Shown piece after piece: positions 17,510-25,752 of a DNA stretch of 63,555 nucleotides (position 1 is the stretch's first letter; each line of letters starts with the position of its first letter). The stretch covers positions 1 to 63,555 of the forward strand of contig JADFAK010000088.1 in the NCBI GenBank assembly GCA_015665315.1, in the 5' to 3' direction. Below the pieces are notes generated by a model, which was not told the DNA's origin, did not search any database, and was given only the letters and a program-made list of their open reading frames with translations. The position numbers and the translations under genes are program-made. This DNA comes from Flavobacteriales bacterium. GTDB lineage: Bacteria; Bacteroidota; Bacteroidia; Flavobacteriales_D; Sanyastnellaceae.

Positions 17510-18544
17510 ATGCGCGTTCTTATTACTTTTCTTACTTGTATGACACTGATTTCTTTCCAGTGCTGCAAATCGAGTAAAAAAACTGCAGATATTTCTGTTC
17601 CCGGATCAATAAATGTCCTCTTTTACAATGTTGAAAACCTGTTCGATATCATCGACGATCCCAATACCTTCGATGAGGATTTTACGCCGACAGGTAAACT
17701 GGCCTGGGATCAGGAAAGATACGACGTAAAGATTCAAAACTTGAGCAAAGTAATGACCATCGATGGCACTTTGATGCCCGATTTAGTGGGTTTGTGCGAA
17801 GTGGAGAATAGGGCAGTTGTTGAAGACTTGATGGCAGCCGCTGCATTCAAAGGGATCAAGTACGATGTGATTCATAAGGACAGTCCGGACGGAAGAGGTA
17901 TTGACGTTGCTCTAGCGTACAATCCGACCAAGCTGAAGGTGGAAGAAGTGGCTTACATTGAATCGAAACTACCCGTGGGCGATCGTCCGAATACACGTTT
18001 AGCCATGCATGCAATCGGCATATCTGGAGGTGATACGATTCACATTTTTGTGAACCATTGGCCGTCTCGCACGGGCGGACAAGAGACTTCGGAGCCGAAC
18101 AGACTTACCGTCGCGCACAACGTGAGGGCAGAAATCGACAAGGTATTGGCGGCCGACCGTGATGCGAAAATTCTCATGATGGGAGATTTCAACGATTATC
18201 CGAACAATCAGAGTTTGAGTTACGTCCTAGACGCCAAAAAAGACGATGCTGGTACGCTCATCAATATGATGTGGGACATGAATAAAATGGGCATCGGCAC
18301 CTATAATTACAAAGGTGACTGGGGAACATTGGATCAGTTCATCGTTTCTCCATCACTCGTTGATCCTGGCACAGGCTACACGGTGAAAAACGACGAAGCC
18401 ATCATCATCAAAGAAGAGTGGATGATGTACACCAACAAGGAAGGAGAGGCCTATCCGAATCGCACCTACGGCGGAAAGAACTACTATGGTGGGTATAGTG
18501 ATCACTTGCCAATTAGGTTGGTTTTGGATTATGTGGGGGAGTAA
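17510..18544 (+). CDS. Exported endonuclease/exonuclease/phosphatase-fold protein
   Basis: A 344-residue member of the EEP (DNase I-like) superfamily. Signature segments: INVLFYNVENLFD (Asn), DLVGLCEVENR (metal-binding Glu), IFVNHWPSR, ILMMGDFNDYP (Asp-x-Asn), and the closing YSDHLPI (catalytic His). The N-terminus is hydrophobic with Cys-Cys at residues 18-19 (LISFQCC), so it may be a lipoprotein; the lipobox is imperfect. Substrate could be nucleic acid or a phosphoester such as an inositol or sphingolipid head group; the sequence does not decide. It is a single gene, divergent from the DUF5916 gene and followed by a tight hairpin at 18560. Confidence 0.88.
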   Translation: MRVLITFLTCMTLISFQCCKSSKKTADISVPGSINVLFYNVENLFDIIDDPNTFDEDFTPTGKLAWDQERYDVKIQNLSKVMTIDGTLMPDLVGLCEVENRAVVEDLMAAAAFKGIKYDVIHKDSPDGRGIDVALAYNPTKLKVEEVAYIESKLPVGDRPNTRLAMHAIGISGGDTIHIFVNHWPSRTGGQETSEPNRLTVAHNVRAEIDKVLAADRDAKILMMGDFNDYPNNQSLSYVLDAKKDDAGTLINMMWDMNKMGIGTYNYKGDWGTLDQFIVSPSLVDPGTGYTVKNDEAIIIKEEWMMYTNKEGEAYPNRTYGGKNYYGGYSDHLPIRLVLDYVGE

Positions 18545-18559
18545 GTTTCTAAGGGATCA

Positions 18560-18579
18560 TGAGCTTTTCTAAAAGCTCA
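18560..18579 (+). terminator. Perfect short hairpin after the EEP gene
   Basis: TGAGCTTTT and AAAAGCTCA form a 9-bp perfect stem with a 2-nt loop, 15 bp after the stop. The T-rich run (TTTTTTAA) only begins about 14 nt later, so termination is plausible but not certain. Confidence 0.45.
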
Positions 18580-18649
18580 ACTAGGATTTATGATTTTTTA
18601 ATATGCCGAGACAGGTGTTTCCGTATCTTTCGAGATAAGATCACACACC

Positions 18650-19609
18650 ATGAAAAAGAAAAGCAATCCCCGAAGAGAATTTCTCAAAAAATCAGTCCTT
18701 GGAGGTATCTCCCTTGCTGCCGTACCTTTGTTAGGTAAGGCCTCATTTCGGGAATTAAATAGCAGGGAGGCAGATTGCAATCCCGCGACCTTGGACTATT
18801 ATGGAGAAGGTCCATTTTATACGATCAATGCGCCAGACTTGGTTGGCAATGTATTGGCTGCTGAAACTGAAGTTGGAACGCGGCTGACAATTTCCGGAAC
18901 GGTAACCAACCTCGACTGTTCCGAGATTATTCCAAATACGGAAATTGATCTTTGGCATGCCGATGATGCTGGAGCTTACGACAATGGAGGATACAATTTG
19001 CGTGGAAAGATCTACTCCGACTCAAATGGTAATTACTCATTTGAAACCATTCTTCCGGGAAAGTATTTGAATGGATCGGCTTACCGACCTAGCCATATTC
19101 ATGTAAAAGTCACCCCTCCTGGATCTCCTACACTTACAACCCAAATATATTTCGAGGGAGATACTGACATCCCTGCCGACGCGGCAGCTTCAATAAACTC
19201 GGGCACTTACGATGCTTCCAACCGGATTGTATCACTGACTACCAATGCCGATGGATCGCTGCAAGGAACATGGGACATTGCTGTTGAAGGCGATGGAATT
19301 AGTGCGATTGAGTCATTGCATACTGAGCGAGGAATGATTTACTCCCTTTCACCGAATCCTTTTGTAGACAAACTCACGATTTACTTTGGATTGTTTCGCG
19401 ACGCTAAAGTTTCCATCCAAATTATGGATGTGAACGGAATGGTAGTTGACCAACTTTCGCAGGGCAGTCTAAAATCGGGCAAGCATACCGTAGTTTGGGA
19501 AGCCCCATCACAGCTGTCTGTTGGGATCTACTGGATTGTTCTCACTGTCAACGAAATGCAAGTGCATAGCGAAAAAGTAATGCGACAAAGTTTTTCGGTC
19601 TATGAATAA
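18650..19609 (+). CDS. Intradiol dioxygenase-like protein with Tat signal and T9SS sorting domain
   Basis: A 319-residue protein related to intradiol (catechol/protocatechuate-type) ring-cleavage dioxygenases. Residues 1-30 carry a twin-arginine motif (NPRREFLKKS) and a hydrophobic stretch, indicating folded export via Tat. The dioxygenase core (about 45-215) keeps candidate non-haem iron ligands: Tyr in DLWHADDAGAY, Tyr in LPGKYLNGS, and both His of YRPSHIHVKV. The last 85 residues (from about SLSPNPFVDKLTIYF) form a T9SS type A sorting domain, so the enzyme should finally reach the cell surface or medium. Flanking genes are unrelated. The substrate is unknown and may not be a simple catechol; secreted members of this superfamily are poorly characterised. 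Confidence 0.85.
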   Translation: MKKKSNPRREFLKKSVLGGISLAAVPLLGKASFRELNSREADCNPATLDYYGEGPFYTINAPDLVGNVLAAETEVGTRLTISGTVTNLDCSEIIPNTEIDLWHADDAGAYDNGGYNLRGKIYSDSNGNYSFETILPGKYLNGSAYRPSHIHVKVTPPGSPTLTTQIYFEGDTDIPADAAASINSGTYDASNRIVSLTTNADGSLQGTWDIAVEGDGISAIESLHTERGMIYSLSPNPFVDKLTIYFGLFRDAKVSIQIMDVNGMVVDQLSQGSLKSGKHTVVWEAPSQLSVGIYWIVLTVNEMQVHSEKVMRQSFSVYE

Positions 19610-19845
19610 GTCTGTAGGCAGTCACGACTTCAATTTTCGTTAGGCATCTTGATCGACTAGTAGAGTTTGGTCAATAAAGTGTGTCAATCAAAAATCACGT
19701 CAATTATTACCAATCAAGACTTTCATCTCCCATCGATTTTAGTAATTTGCGTCAGCAATAAGTGACTTAACACAATCACTTGCGTCACAACCACGAAGCC
19801 TCAACCAATGAGGCCCGTATTTATTTTTTGAAAACTATTTATCAC
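19610..19845. other. Intergenic region with a small inverted repeat
   Basis: No gene is seen. Near the right end, AAGTGA and TCACTT (about 19760-19782) could form a hairpin with a 10-nt loop, about 65 bp before the next start codon. A TAATTTG stretch at about 19742 resembles a -7 box but is one base short of consensus. Confidence 0.4.
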
Positions 19846-20286
19846 ATGCTCGATCAAATTCTTGGCGGACTAAAAGGCAACCTCGGTGATGTCTTGTCGC
19901 AAAATAACTTGTCTGCGGACAAACTCGATGACCTAGTTGGACTAACAGGTGAGTCAATTACAGAAACTGCAGGAAGCGAAGTAGCTTCTGGAAACATGAG
20001 TGGAATCATGGACCTTCTAAAGGGAAATGGCGACACAGGTTCTTCTAACCCAATCGTTTCAAACATCATTACTAGCCTCGTTGGCAAGGTGACTTCTTCG
20101 TTCGGATTGAGCGAAGGTGCAGCTAGCGGAATAGCTTCTTCGGTAATTCCTATGGCTATTAACGCGATTTCTAGTAAATTTAACTCCGAAGGAGGAGACG
20201 AGTCGGCACTTACTTCAATCCTAGGCCTCGGTGGAGGTGATATGATGGGTAAAGCCAAAGACCTTCTCGGCGGATTTTTCAAATAA
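19846..20286 (+). CDS. Small Gly/Ser-rich helical protein (DUF937/YidB-like)
   Basis: 146 residues from the ATG at 19846 (MLDQILGGLKGNLGDVLSQ); a longer frame from 19780 has an unlikely N-terminus. There is no signal peptide. It is built of amphipathic helices rich in Gly, Ser and Leu. These include IMDLLKGNGD, GKVTSSFGLSEGAASGIASS and INAISSKFN, ending in ILGLGGGDMMGKAKDLLGGF. This pattern is seen in DUF937/YidB-type proteins of unknown function. It is followed after 32 bp by the YegP-like gene on the same strand, so the two may be cotranscribed. Confidence 0.6.
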   Translation: MLDQILGGLKGNLGDVLSQNNLSADKLDDLVGLTGESITETAGSEVASGNMSGIMDLLKGNGDTGSSNPIVSNIITSLVGKVTSSFGLSEGAASGIASSVIPMAINAISSKFNSEGGDESALTSILGLGGGDMMGKAKDLLGGFFK

Positions 20287-20318
20287 GAATTTCATTATAG
20301 AATCAAATAAATAAAGCC

Positions 20319-20648
20319 ATGTTCGAAATTTTCAAAAGCGATAAGAGCGGAGATTATTATTTCCGTCTAAAAGCAGGAAACGGTGAGCCAATTCTCTCAA
20401 GCCAAGGCTATTCTTCTAAGTCGGCGTGCGAGAATGGTGTGAAATCCGTTGCAACAAACGCAGGTGACGATGCTCGTTACGAAATAAGTGAGGCCAAAGA
20501 TGGTCGTAAGTTTTTCAACCTCAAAGCTAAAAACGGTCAAGTGATCGCGAAGAGCCAAATGTACAAGTCTGATTCAGGCCTCAAAGGTGGAATCGCTTCT
20601 GTAAAGAAAAATGCACTTAGCGACAAGATCAAAGATCTTAGTGAATAA
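20319..20648 (+). CDS. YegP-like protein, two DUF1508 repeats
   Basis: 109 residues containing two tandem copies of the roughly 50-residue YegP/DUF1508 unit. The first holds YYFRLKAGNGEPILSSQGYS, the second KFFNLKAKNGQVIAKSQMYK; each is followed by a GI(A/V)SV-type helix start. The protein is soluble, with no signal peptide. The fold is known from structures of the family, but the function is not established. The gene is followed by a good terminator at 20672, which marks the end of a probable two-gene unit with the preceding Gly/Ser-rich protein. Confidence 0.92.
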   Translation: MFEIFKSDKSGDYYFRLKAGNGEPILSSQGYSSKSACENGVKSVATNAGDDARYEISEAKDGRKFFNLKAKNGQVIAKSQMYKSDSGLKGGIASVKKNALSDKIKDLSE

Positions 20649-20671
20649 GCTAAATCGCATGACAGTATTGA

Positions 20672-20700
20672 GGGCTGCTTCTTTTGAAGTGGCCCTTTTT
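20672..20700 (+). terminator. Rho-independent terminator after the YegP-like gene
   Basis: GGGCTGCTTC and GAAGTGGCCC pair (with two G-U wobbles) around a TTTT loop, followed by TTTTT. It lies 24 bp after the stop codon. Confidence 0.85.
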
Positions 20701-20704
20701 GTTG

Positions 20705-21330
20705 ATAGAGCAAGAGGAAGATCAAGAGGAAGAGTAAGAGAAAAGAGGAAGAGATAAGTGGTCCTTCGTTGGAATTTAAATTTTCAGTTTGCGTCTCGGA
20801 ATATTTTAGCACAAGGCAAATGACTAAAGACTCGTTCTCATTCTCGTTCTCGTTCTCGCCCTGACTTTGGCGCTCGTTCTGGCCTTCATGTTCTGCATCG
20901 CTTAAACAGAGGAAGAGGAAGAGATAAGAGGAAGAGATAAGTGGTCCTTTGTTTGCATTTGAAATTTTCAGTTTGCGTCTCGGAATTTTTTAGCACAAGG
21001 CAAATGACTAAATACTCCTTCTCATTCTCGTTCTCGTTCTCGCCCTGACTTTGGCGCTCGATCTGGCCTTCATGTTCTGCATAGATTTAAATAGAGGAAG
21101 AGGAAGAGAAAAGAGGAAGAGATAAGTGGTCCTTCGTTGGAATTTAAATTTTCAGTTTGCGTCTCGGAATATTTTAGCACAAGGCAAATGACTAAAAACT
21201 CGTTCTCGCTCTCGCTCTGACTTTGGCTCTCGTTCTCGTTCCCGCACTCGCACTCGCACTCGCACTCGTTCACGTTCTGGCCTTCAAGTTCTCGATAGCT
21301 TCGAATAGAGGAAGAGCAAGAGATAGGTGG
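20705..21330. repeat. Three tandem copies of a ~184-bp purine/pyrimidine-rich repeat
   Basis: A 780-bp stretch without genes. Landmarks recur at a spacing of 183-185 bp: the GTGGTCC motif at 20758, 20941 and 21126. Each is preceded by GAGGAAGAG-type purine runs and followed by a conserved AATTTTCAGTTTGCGTCTCGG segment, TTTAGCACAAGGCAAATGAC, a hexanucleotide (GTTCTC)n array, and CTGGCCTTCA. The third copy has extra CACTCG hexamers (about 21240-21268). Reading frames across it encode simple Glu/Asn/Ser/Cys repeats and are not genes. A partial copy in reverse orientation occurs at about 31590-31650. Confidence 0.9.
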
Positions 21331-21431
21331 CTTTTTTCCTTGTTGAAACTAAAGCCGTTCAAGAGGGGGGACTTATCTCTTCCTCTTGAAACTTCCTCTT
21401 ATCTCTGCGAAGCGCAAGCGAAGCCCAAGTC

Positions 21432-22223
21432 CTAATCGACTAAAACATAAGAATCACGAATGCGTTCGACAATTGATTTTCGTCTTTTAGCTAGAAGTTG
21501 GTAAAAAGGAAAAATCTTCCACTTATCTACGAGACCCAAAAGTCTTCCTTTGATGCTTGTCGCTTCTATGTAGTCAATAGAAGACTTGAATTCGGCGGTG
21601 TGAACGATAGAAGGTGCAGCACAACGCACCCGATGAATCACTCCGTTTTCGACAAAATGTCCCCAAGCGTCGGCCGTTGCGCGAACCGTGCTGGTGTAAT
21701 GGGCAAATTTCTGTGCGCTTGCCTTAGTCAGCATGTAGGCCGCTGCGGTGGTGGGAGCATTGGGTTTTACGGATTCATAGAGGCCGTACCCATCAAATCT
21801 TTTGCTCCCCGATTTTCGCAATTCACAAGGCTCGAAGCTCACAAAGTGCAATAGCACCACTTCACCATCTCGGATTTCCTTGGAAAGTTCCTCGACTTGA
21901 GCCACAAGTTGAGGAGATAAAATAGTGTCATCCTCAAGAAAGAGAGCTACTTCATGTTGTGATTGTGAGAATTCCCCGTAAGCTTTGCTGTGCGATAGGG
22001 CACAGGCGATAGCACCGGGAGATAACCACGACGGACTCCGCTTCACAGCTGCTGCGTCTGATCTTTCCTCAATCTCTTTTGCCGACATCTCACGGGCGTC
22101 AACTGCTTTTATAAAGGTCGCTTCGATGTTGTACTTCGCCAATTGGGCTTCCATGAAACGCTTGCGCCTTGTTTCTCGGGCGAGGTTGATAATGTAAATA
22201 GGTATGGTCGTAGAATTGCTCAT
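21432..22223 (-). CDS. Glycosyltransferase family 25 protein
   Basis: A 263-residue soluble or peripheral glycosyltransferase of the GT25 (LgtB/Lex2B-like) type, which decorates LPS or other glycans with sugar from a nucleotide donor. Motifs: N-terminal IPIYIINLARETRRKRFMEA, LSPGAIACALSHSKAYGEF, and the DxD-like LFLEDDTILS. The ATG at 22221-22223 overlaps the TGA of the upstream sulfotransferase-like gene (ATGA), so the two are translationally coupled. A GTG two codons earlier is possible. The C-terminus is basic. The donor and acceptor sugars cannot be deduced. Confidence 0.88.
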   Translation of the reverse strand: MSNSTTIPIYIINLARETRRKRFMEAQLAKYNIEATFIKAVDAREMSAKEIEERSDAAAVKRSPSWLSPGAIACALSHSKAYGEFSQSQHEVALFLEDDTILSPQLVAQVEELSKEIRDGEVVLLHFVSFEPCELRKSGSKRFDGYGLYESVKPNAPTTAAAYMLTKASAQKFAHYTSTVRATADAWGHFVENGVIHRVRCAAPSIVHTAEFKSSIDYIEATSIKGRLLGLVDKWKIFPFYQLLAKRRKSIVERIRDSYVLVD

Positions 22224-23143
22224 GACCACAATTGCTGGGTGTCTGGAATGTGACCAAAAATCTTCGTTGAAAGTTCAATGAGCTCTTGGTCTTGGAATAT
22301 TGCTCGATATACTTCTTCGTGCGCAACGTTTTTCCAACGTTCTAGGACTTTTAAACTTGTTCCCGCTCCATCTTTGTCCTGTGCTTCAAACGAACTGCCA
22401 CCTCCGTGTTCTGGGACTTTGTCGAGTACCCCTGCTTTGTAAGTCAGACCCATTTGCGCAGCTAAATCTTTTCTATAATCCTCATCCCCAAACCACTGAT
22501 TGTAATTGATGTTGACACGGTTTCGGTGTGGGGGCGAACTGCTTTTCAAAAAGTCCTTGGCGACTTCCTTCCACAGTCCAACAATACGGTCGCGGTAATC
22601 CTGGTCGGTGCGAAAAGCTTCTCCCTGTGGGTCCTTCCACACGTAGCGACTGGCAAACAAATTGAAAGGATCTCGAATGAGTAGAAGATCAGTCTGCCTG
22701 GCGCTGGGCCCTGCCAACTTTACCTCTTGATCGACCATAGTAATAAAAATGCTACTTGGCGTTTTATCCTCGTACGTGTGCAATAGATATCGTGTGTTGC
22801 CTACTCCCTTTTCGAAGGTGCGTATCGGAGCTTTGAGCAATGGCGTGTCAAGAGGGAGGTCGTTGCAGAAAAAGCAGTGCCCTTCCATCAAACTGATGAC
22901 CCATTGCAGAATAGCGTGGTTGCCTGTGCGGCGCATGCCTACAACTCGAAATTCGTGTTTTTGCGGATTGTCGATGAATTTCTGGAGCAAGGCATCGTAA
23001 TAGCGTGCAGCCACCCACCATTTTATAGGTCGGATTACGGGGTTGGAATTACTGAAATCGCGCAGACTTTTCACTAGAGCGAAAATAGGCTTTCTAGTTA
23101 AGTTTACCCGTGGTTGAGGCATGAAGTAGTAGGAAATAGGCAC
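22220..23143 (-). CDS. Sulfotransferase-fold protein coupled to GT25
   Basis: 307 residues. FRVVGMRRTGNHAILQWV resembles the 5'-phosphosulfate-binding loop of PAPS-dependent sulfotransferases (in place of the usual GxxKxGTT). DLLLIRDPFNLFASRY resembles the 3'-phosphate-binding Arg/Ser motif. The fold therefore suggests transfer of a sulfuryl group from PAPS to a glycan or other acceptor, but activity is not assured since the first loop is atypical. No signal peptide is obvious; an alternative ATG lies at 23122. It overlaps the GT25 gene by 4 bp, which suggests both enzymes modify the same surface molecule. Confidence 0.7.
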   Translation of the reverse strand: MPISYYFMPQPRVNLTRKPIFALVKSLRDFSNSNPVIRPIKWWVAARYYDALLQKFIDNPQKHEFRVVGMRRTGNHAILQWVISLMEGHCFFCNDLPLDTPLLKAPIRTFEKGVGNTRYLLHTYEDKTPSSIFITMVDQEVKLAGPSARQTDLLLIRDPFNLFASRYVWKDPQGEAFRTDQDYRDRIVGLWKEVAKDFLKSSSPPHRNRVNINYNQWFGDEDYRKDLAAQMGLTYKAGVLDKVPEHGGGSSFEAQDKDGAGTSLKVLERWKNVAHEEVYRAIFQDQELIELSTKIFGHIPDTQQLWS

Positions 23144-23182
23144 ATCTTGACCGATCTCATCCCATTAAGCAAGCTAGTTTTA

Positions 23183-23190
23183 TACATTTG
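23183..23190 (+). promoter_or_regulatory. -7 box (TACATTTG) before pepD
   Basis: A perfect TAnnTTTG match 59 bp before the pepD ATG, in the spacer with the divergent sulfotransferase-like gene. No -33 element was found at the usual spacing. Confidence 0.4.
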
Positions 23191-23248
23191 CACCCCTGCC
23201 ATTTGGCCGCAGGCTTAATTTTGATAATCAATACCAATACATTCAACC

Positions 23249-24709
23249 ATGAGTGAACAAGTAAGAAACCTAGAACCAAAAGCATTGTGGAACCACTTTG
23301 CCGATCTCAACGCAGTCCCTCGTCCGTCAAAAAAGGAAGAGCGCGTCATCGAATTTGCCAAGTCATTCGGAGAGTCCTTGGGTTTTGAAACCATGGTCGA
23401 TGGCGTTGGAAACGTGATCATCAAAAAACCTGCAACTCCAGGAATGGAAGATCGTGTAACGGTTGTGCTCCAGAGTCACTTGGACATGGTTCACCAAAAG
23501 AACAACGACACCGTATTTGATTTTGACAAAGAGGGAATCCGCATGATTGTGGATGGCGACTGGGTGAAAGCAGATGGTACTACACTTGGATCGGATAACG
23601 GAATCGGAGTAGCCGCAATCATGGCCTTGCTCGCTTCAACCGATATTCCCCACCCAGCTTTGGAAGCTCTTTTTACGATCGACGAAGAGACGGGAATGAC
23701 AGGAGCTGCCGGACTTGTTGGCGGATTGCTAGATGCGAAGATCATGTTGAATCTAGATACTGAAGACGACGACGAGTTAACGATTGGCTGTGCGGGCGGA
23801 ATCGATGTGACGGCAACGATTGCATACAAAGAAGAAGCTACTCCTGCGAATTCTGTGGGTCTAAGCTTGAAAGTAAACGGACTTTCTGGAGGTCATTCTG
23901 GAATGGACATCAACAAGGGACTGGGCAATGCCAACAAATTGATGAACCGTATTTTGTACAAAGCCATAGATCGTTTCGGCGTGCGTATTCATTCAATCGA
24001 CGGAGGAAGTCTAAGAAATGCAATTCCACGTGAATCAGTGGCGATTATTACTGTGCCTTCGGCAAATAAGTCGGCTTTTGACGAATATGTATGCGAACTG
24101 GCCGGTGCCCTCAACAACGAACACGGAACAACTGATCCTAATTTGAAAGTTGAACTAGTAACGGTAGACACTCCTGCGACAGTAGCCGATGCCGATTTCC
24201 AACGAGGATTAATCAATGCCGTGTATGCTTGTCCGAATGGTATCTACCGAATGAGTCCTGATATTGCAGGCTTGGTGCAAACTTCCAACAATGTTGCTCG
24301 TGTTGAAGTGAAAGGGGGCAAGGCAACAGTGATGTGTTTGACACGTAGTTCGGTGGAAACGGAGAAAATTGACCTAGCCCACGCCATTGAAGGATGCTTC
24401 AATCAAATAGGTGCTACAGTAGTGTTGGACGGAGATTATCCAGGATGGCAACCACTTCCTGGTTCGGACATTGTCAAGTTGATGAGCGCCTTGTACGAGG
24501 AGCGATTCAATGAGCCAGCCAATGTGAACGCCTGTCATGCCGGATTGGAATGTGGTATTCTAGGAACGCACTATCCGGAAATGGAAATGATTTCTTTCGG
24601 ACCAAATATTCGAGGTGCACACTCTCCAGATGAGAAGTGTCAAATAAGTTCAGTTCAGAAATTCTGGGGATTCTTGTTGGAGACTTTGGTGCGCATTCCA
24701 AAGGCTTAA
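23249..24709 (+). CDS. pepD: Aminoacyl-histidine dipeptidase (M20 family)
   Basis: A 486-residue cytosolic di-zinc peptidase that cleaves Xaa-His dipeptides such as carnosine. M20C features: N-terminal KALWNHFADLNAVPRPSKKE, metal ligands in VLQSHLDMVHQKN (His), GTTLGSDNGIGVAA (Asp), FTIDEETGMTGA (catalytic and metal Glu) and MLNLDTEDDDEL, the lid-domain GLSGGHSGMDI, and the C-terminal CHAGLECGILG His. Length and order are those of PepD. It is a single gene, convergent with the DUF2279 gene, with only 9 bp between the stops. Confidence 0.97.
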   Translation: MSEQVRNLEPKALWNHFADLNAVPRPSKKEERVIEFAKSFGESLGFETMVDGVGNVIIKKPATPGMEDRVTVVLQSHLDMVHQKNNDTVFDFDKEGIRMIVDGDWVKADGTTLGSDNGIGVAAIMALLASTDIPHPALEALFTIDEETGMTGAAGLVGGLLDAKIMLNLDTEDDDELTIGCAGGIDVTATIAYKEEATPANSVGLSLKVNGLSGGHSGMDINKGLGNANKLMNRILYKAIDRFGVRIHSIDGGSLRNAIPRESVAIITVPSANKSAFDEYVCELAGALNNEHGTTDPNLKVELVTVDTPATVADADFQRGLINAVYACPNGIYRMSPDIAGLVQTSNNVARVEVKGGKATVMCLTRSSVETEKIDLAHAIEGCFNQIGATVVLDGDYPGWQPLPGSDIVKLMSALYEERFNEPANVNACHAGLECGILGTHYPEMEMISFGPNIRGAHSPDEKCQISSVQKFWGFLLETLVRIPKA

Positions 24710-24718
24710 AATTACTTC

Positions 24719-25672
24719 TTAGAAATAGAACGGATGGAAAGTAAACTGTCCGTTATCGTCAACTTCCAACGTGGGAGATGGGATTTTTATGAACCCGATT
24801 ACGCCAAAGACTGTTTTAAGAAACTTGGATTTGACGGGGATTCGCGTGAGATCGATGTCCAATGACAAGAGGTATTGTCGGCGGCGATCAAAATTCACAT
24901 CGGGGTGAAGAGCTACGATTTCCGCGGGATTATCGTGCCCTCCTATCATCCCTTCACCGCTATAACCGAAGGCAATGTTTACCCAACCAGGGAATGCATT
25001 TGCCTTGTGCATAAAGCTTTTTAAATTCAATGATGCCCAGTAGGACTGACCGTTGTAATCTTTGAGGAGCTTGCTGGAGAAGCTATCCCCGAGGAGGTCG
25101 GGACGGTATTGGGCGTAGTTGGATGGGGTGGACGAGAATTTGAGTTTTATACGCTGCTCGCCCCATGCTAAATCTTGGGAAATGAAGATGGCCGAGCCCA
25201 GAACATTGGAACCTGCGTCGCCCCAACTGAAGCCCCATCCACGCGAGAACCCATCCATTACTTCTATGCCCGTTTGATAGAATAAGCCGGTCAATCCACC
25301 TACCCATCGCGACGTACGTTTATCGGTGCCAGCCCAGCGCAACGCATCGCAACTTATCATGCCCAAATGGTAAGCAGTCATGGTATGTCCGACCTTATCC
25401 ATCTGCAGCCATTCCCCGTTATCATTGAATGTGTGGAATTTTCCAGTGTTGAAATCATTGTACCAAGCCATGTAAAGTCCTGCGTAAGAACCAACTCCTG
25501 TAAAAATTCCCGAACCAATGAGCACTGGTTTACGTAGAGGGTGTTGAGTAGCAATTGAATCTGGACCCAGCGAGCCTTGTCCGATCAAATTTGATTGTAG
25601 GACGATGCACAGACTTGCTGTCAGCATAATTCTGAAACCTGATTTCCAGTAGGTTAGGGAGAAGGGATCCAT
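24719..25672 (-). CDS. DUF2279 family membrane-associated protein
   Basis: 317 residues. An N-terminal hydrophobic segment (about 14-33, LTASLCIVLQSNLIGQG) looks like a signal peptide; an in-frame ATG at residue 16 would shorten the n-region. The family-like core contains MAWYNDFNTGKFHTFNDNGE, MDKVGHTMTAYHLG and WGFSWGDAGSNVLGSA, followed by a beta-rich half typical of an outer-membrane or periplasmic protein. DUF2279 (related to YfiM) has no assigned function. It is divergent from the first hybrid kinase gene, with 80 bp between them. Confidence 0.85.
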   Translation of the reverse strand: MDPFSLTYWKSGFRIMLTASLCIVLQSNLIGQGSLGPDSIATQHPLRKPVLIGSGIFTGVGSYAGLYMAWYNDFNTGKFHTFNDNGEWLQMDKVGHTMTAYHLGMISCDALRWAGTDKRTSRWVGGLTGLFYQTGIEVMDGFSRGWGFSWGDAGSNVLGSAIFISQDLAWGEQRIKLKFSSTPSNYAQYRPDLLGDSFSSKLLKDYNGQSYWASLNLKSFMHKANAFPGWVNIAFGYSGEGMIGGHDNPAEIVALHPDVNFDRRRQYLLSLDIDLTRIPVKSKFLKTVFGVIGFIKIPSPTLEVDDNGQFTFHPFYF

Positions 25673-25752
25673 GTATATTCGTCAGATACAATTTGCACTT
25701 GCAGGCGAAGTTACGTGAATCGTAGCCATTTACCTGTGAATACCCGATCAGA

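Noticed and set aside
21070-21273. Minus-strand frame rich in Glu-Cys and Glu-Ser-Asn repeats
   Set aside because: Translation of hexanucleotide arrays in the dispersed repeat; not a protein-coding gene.
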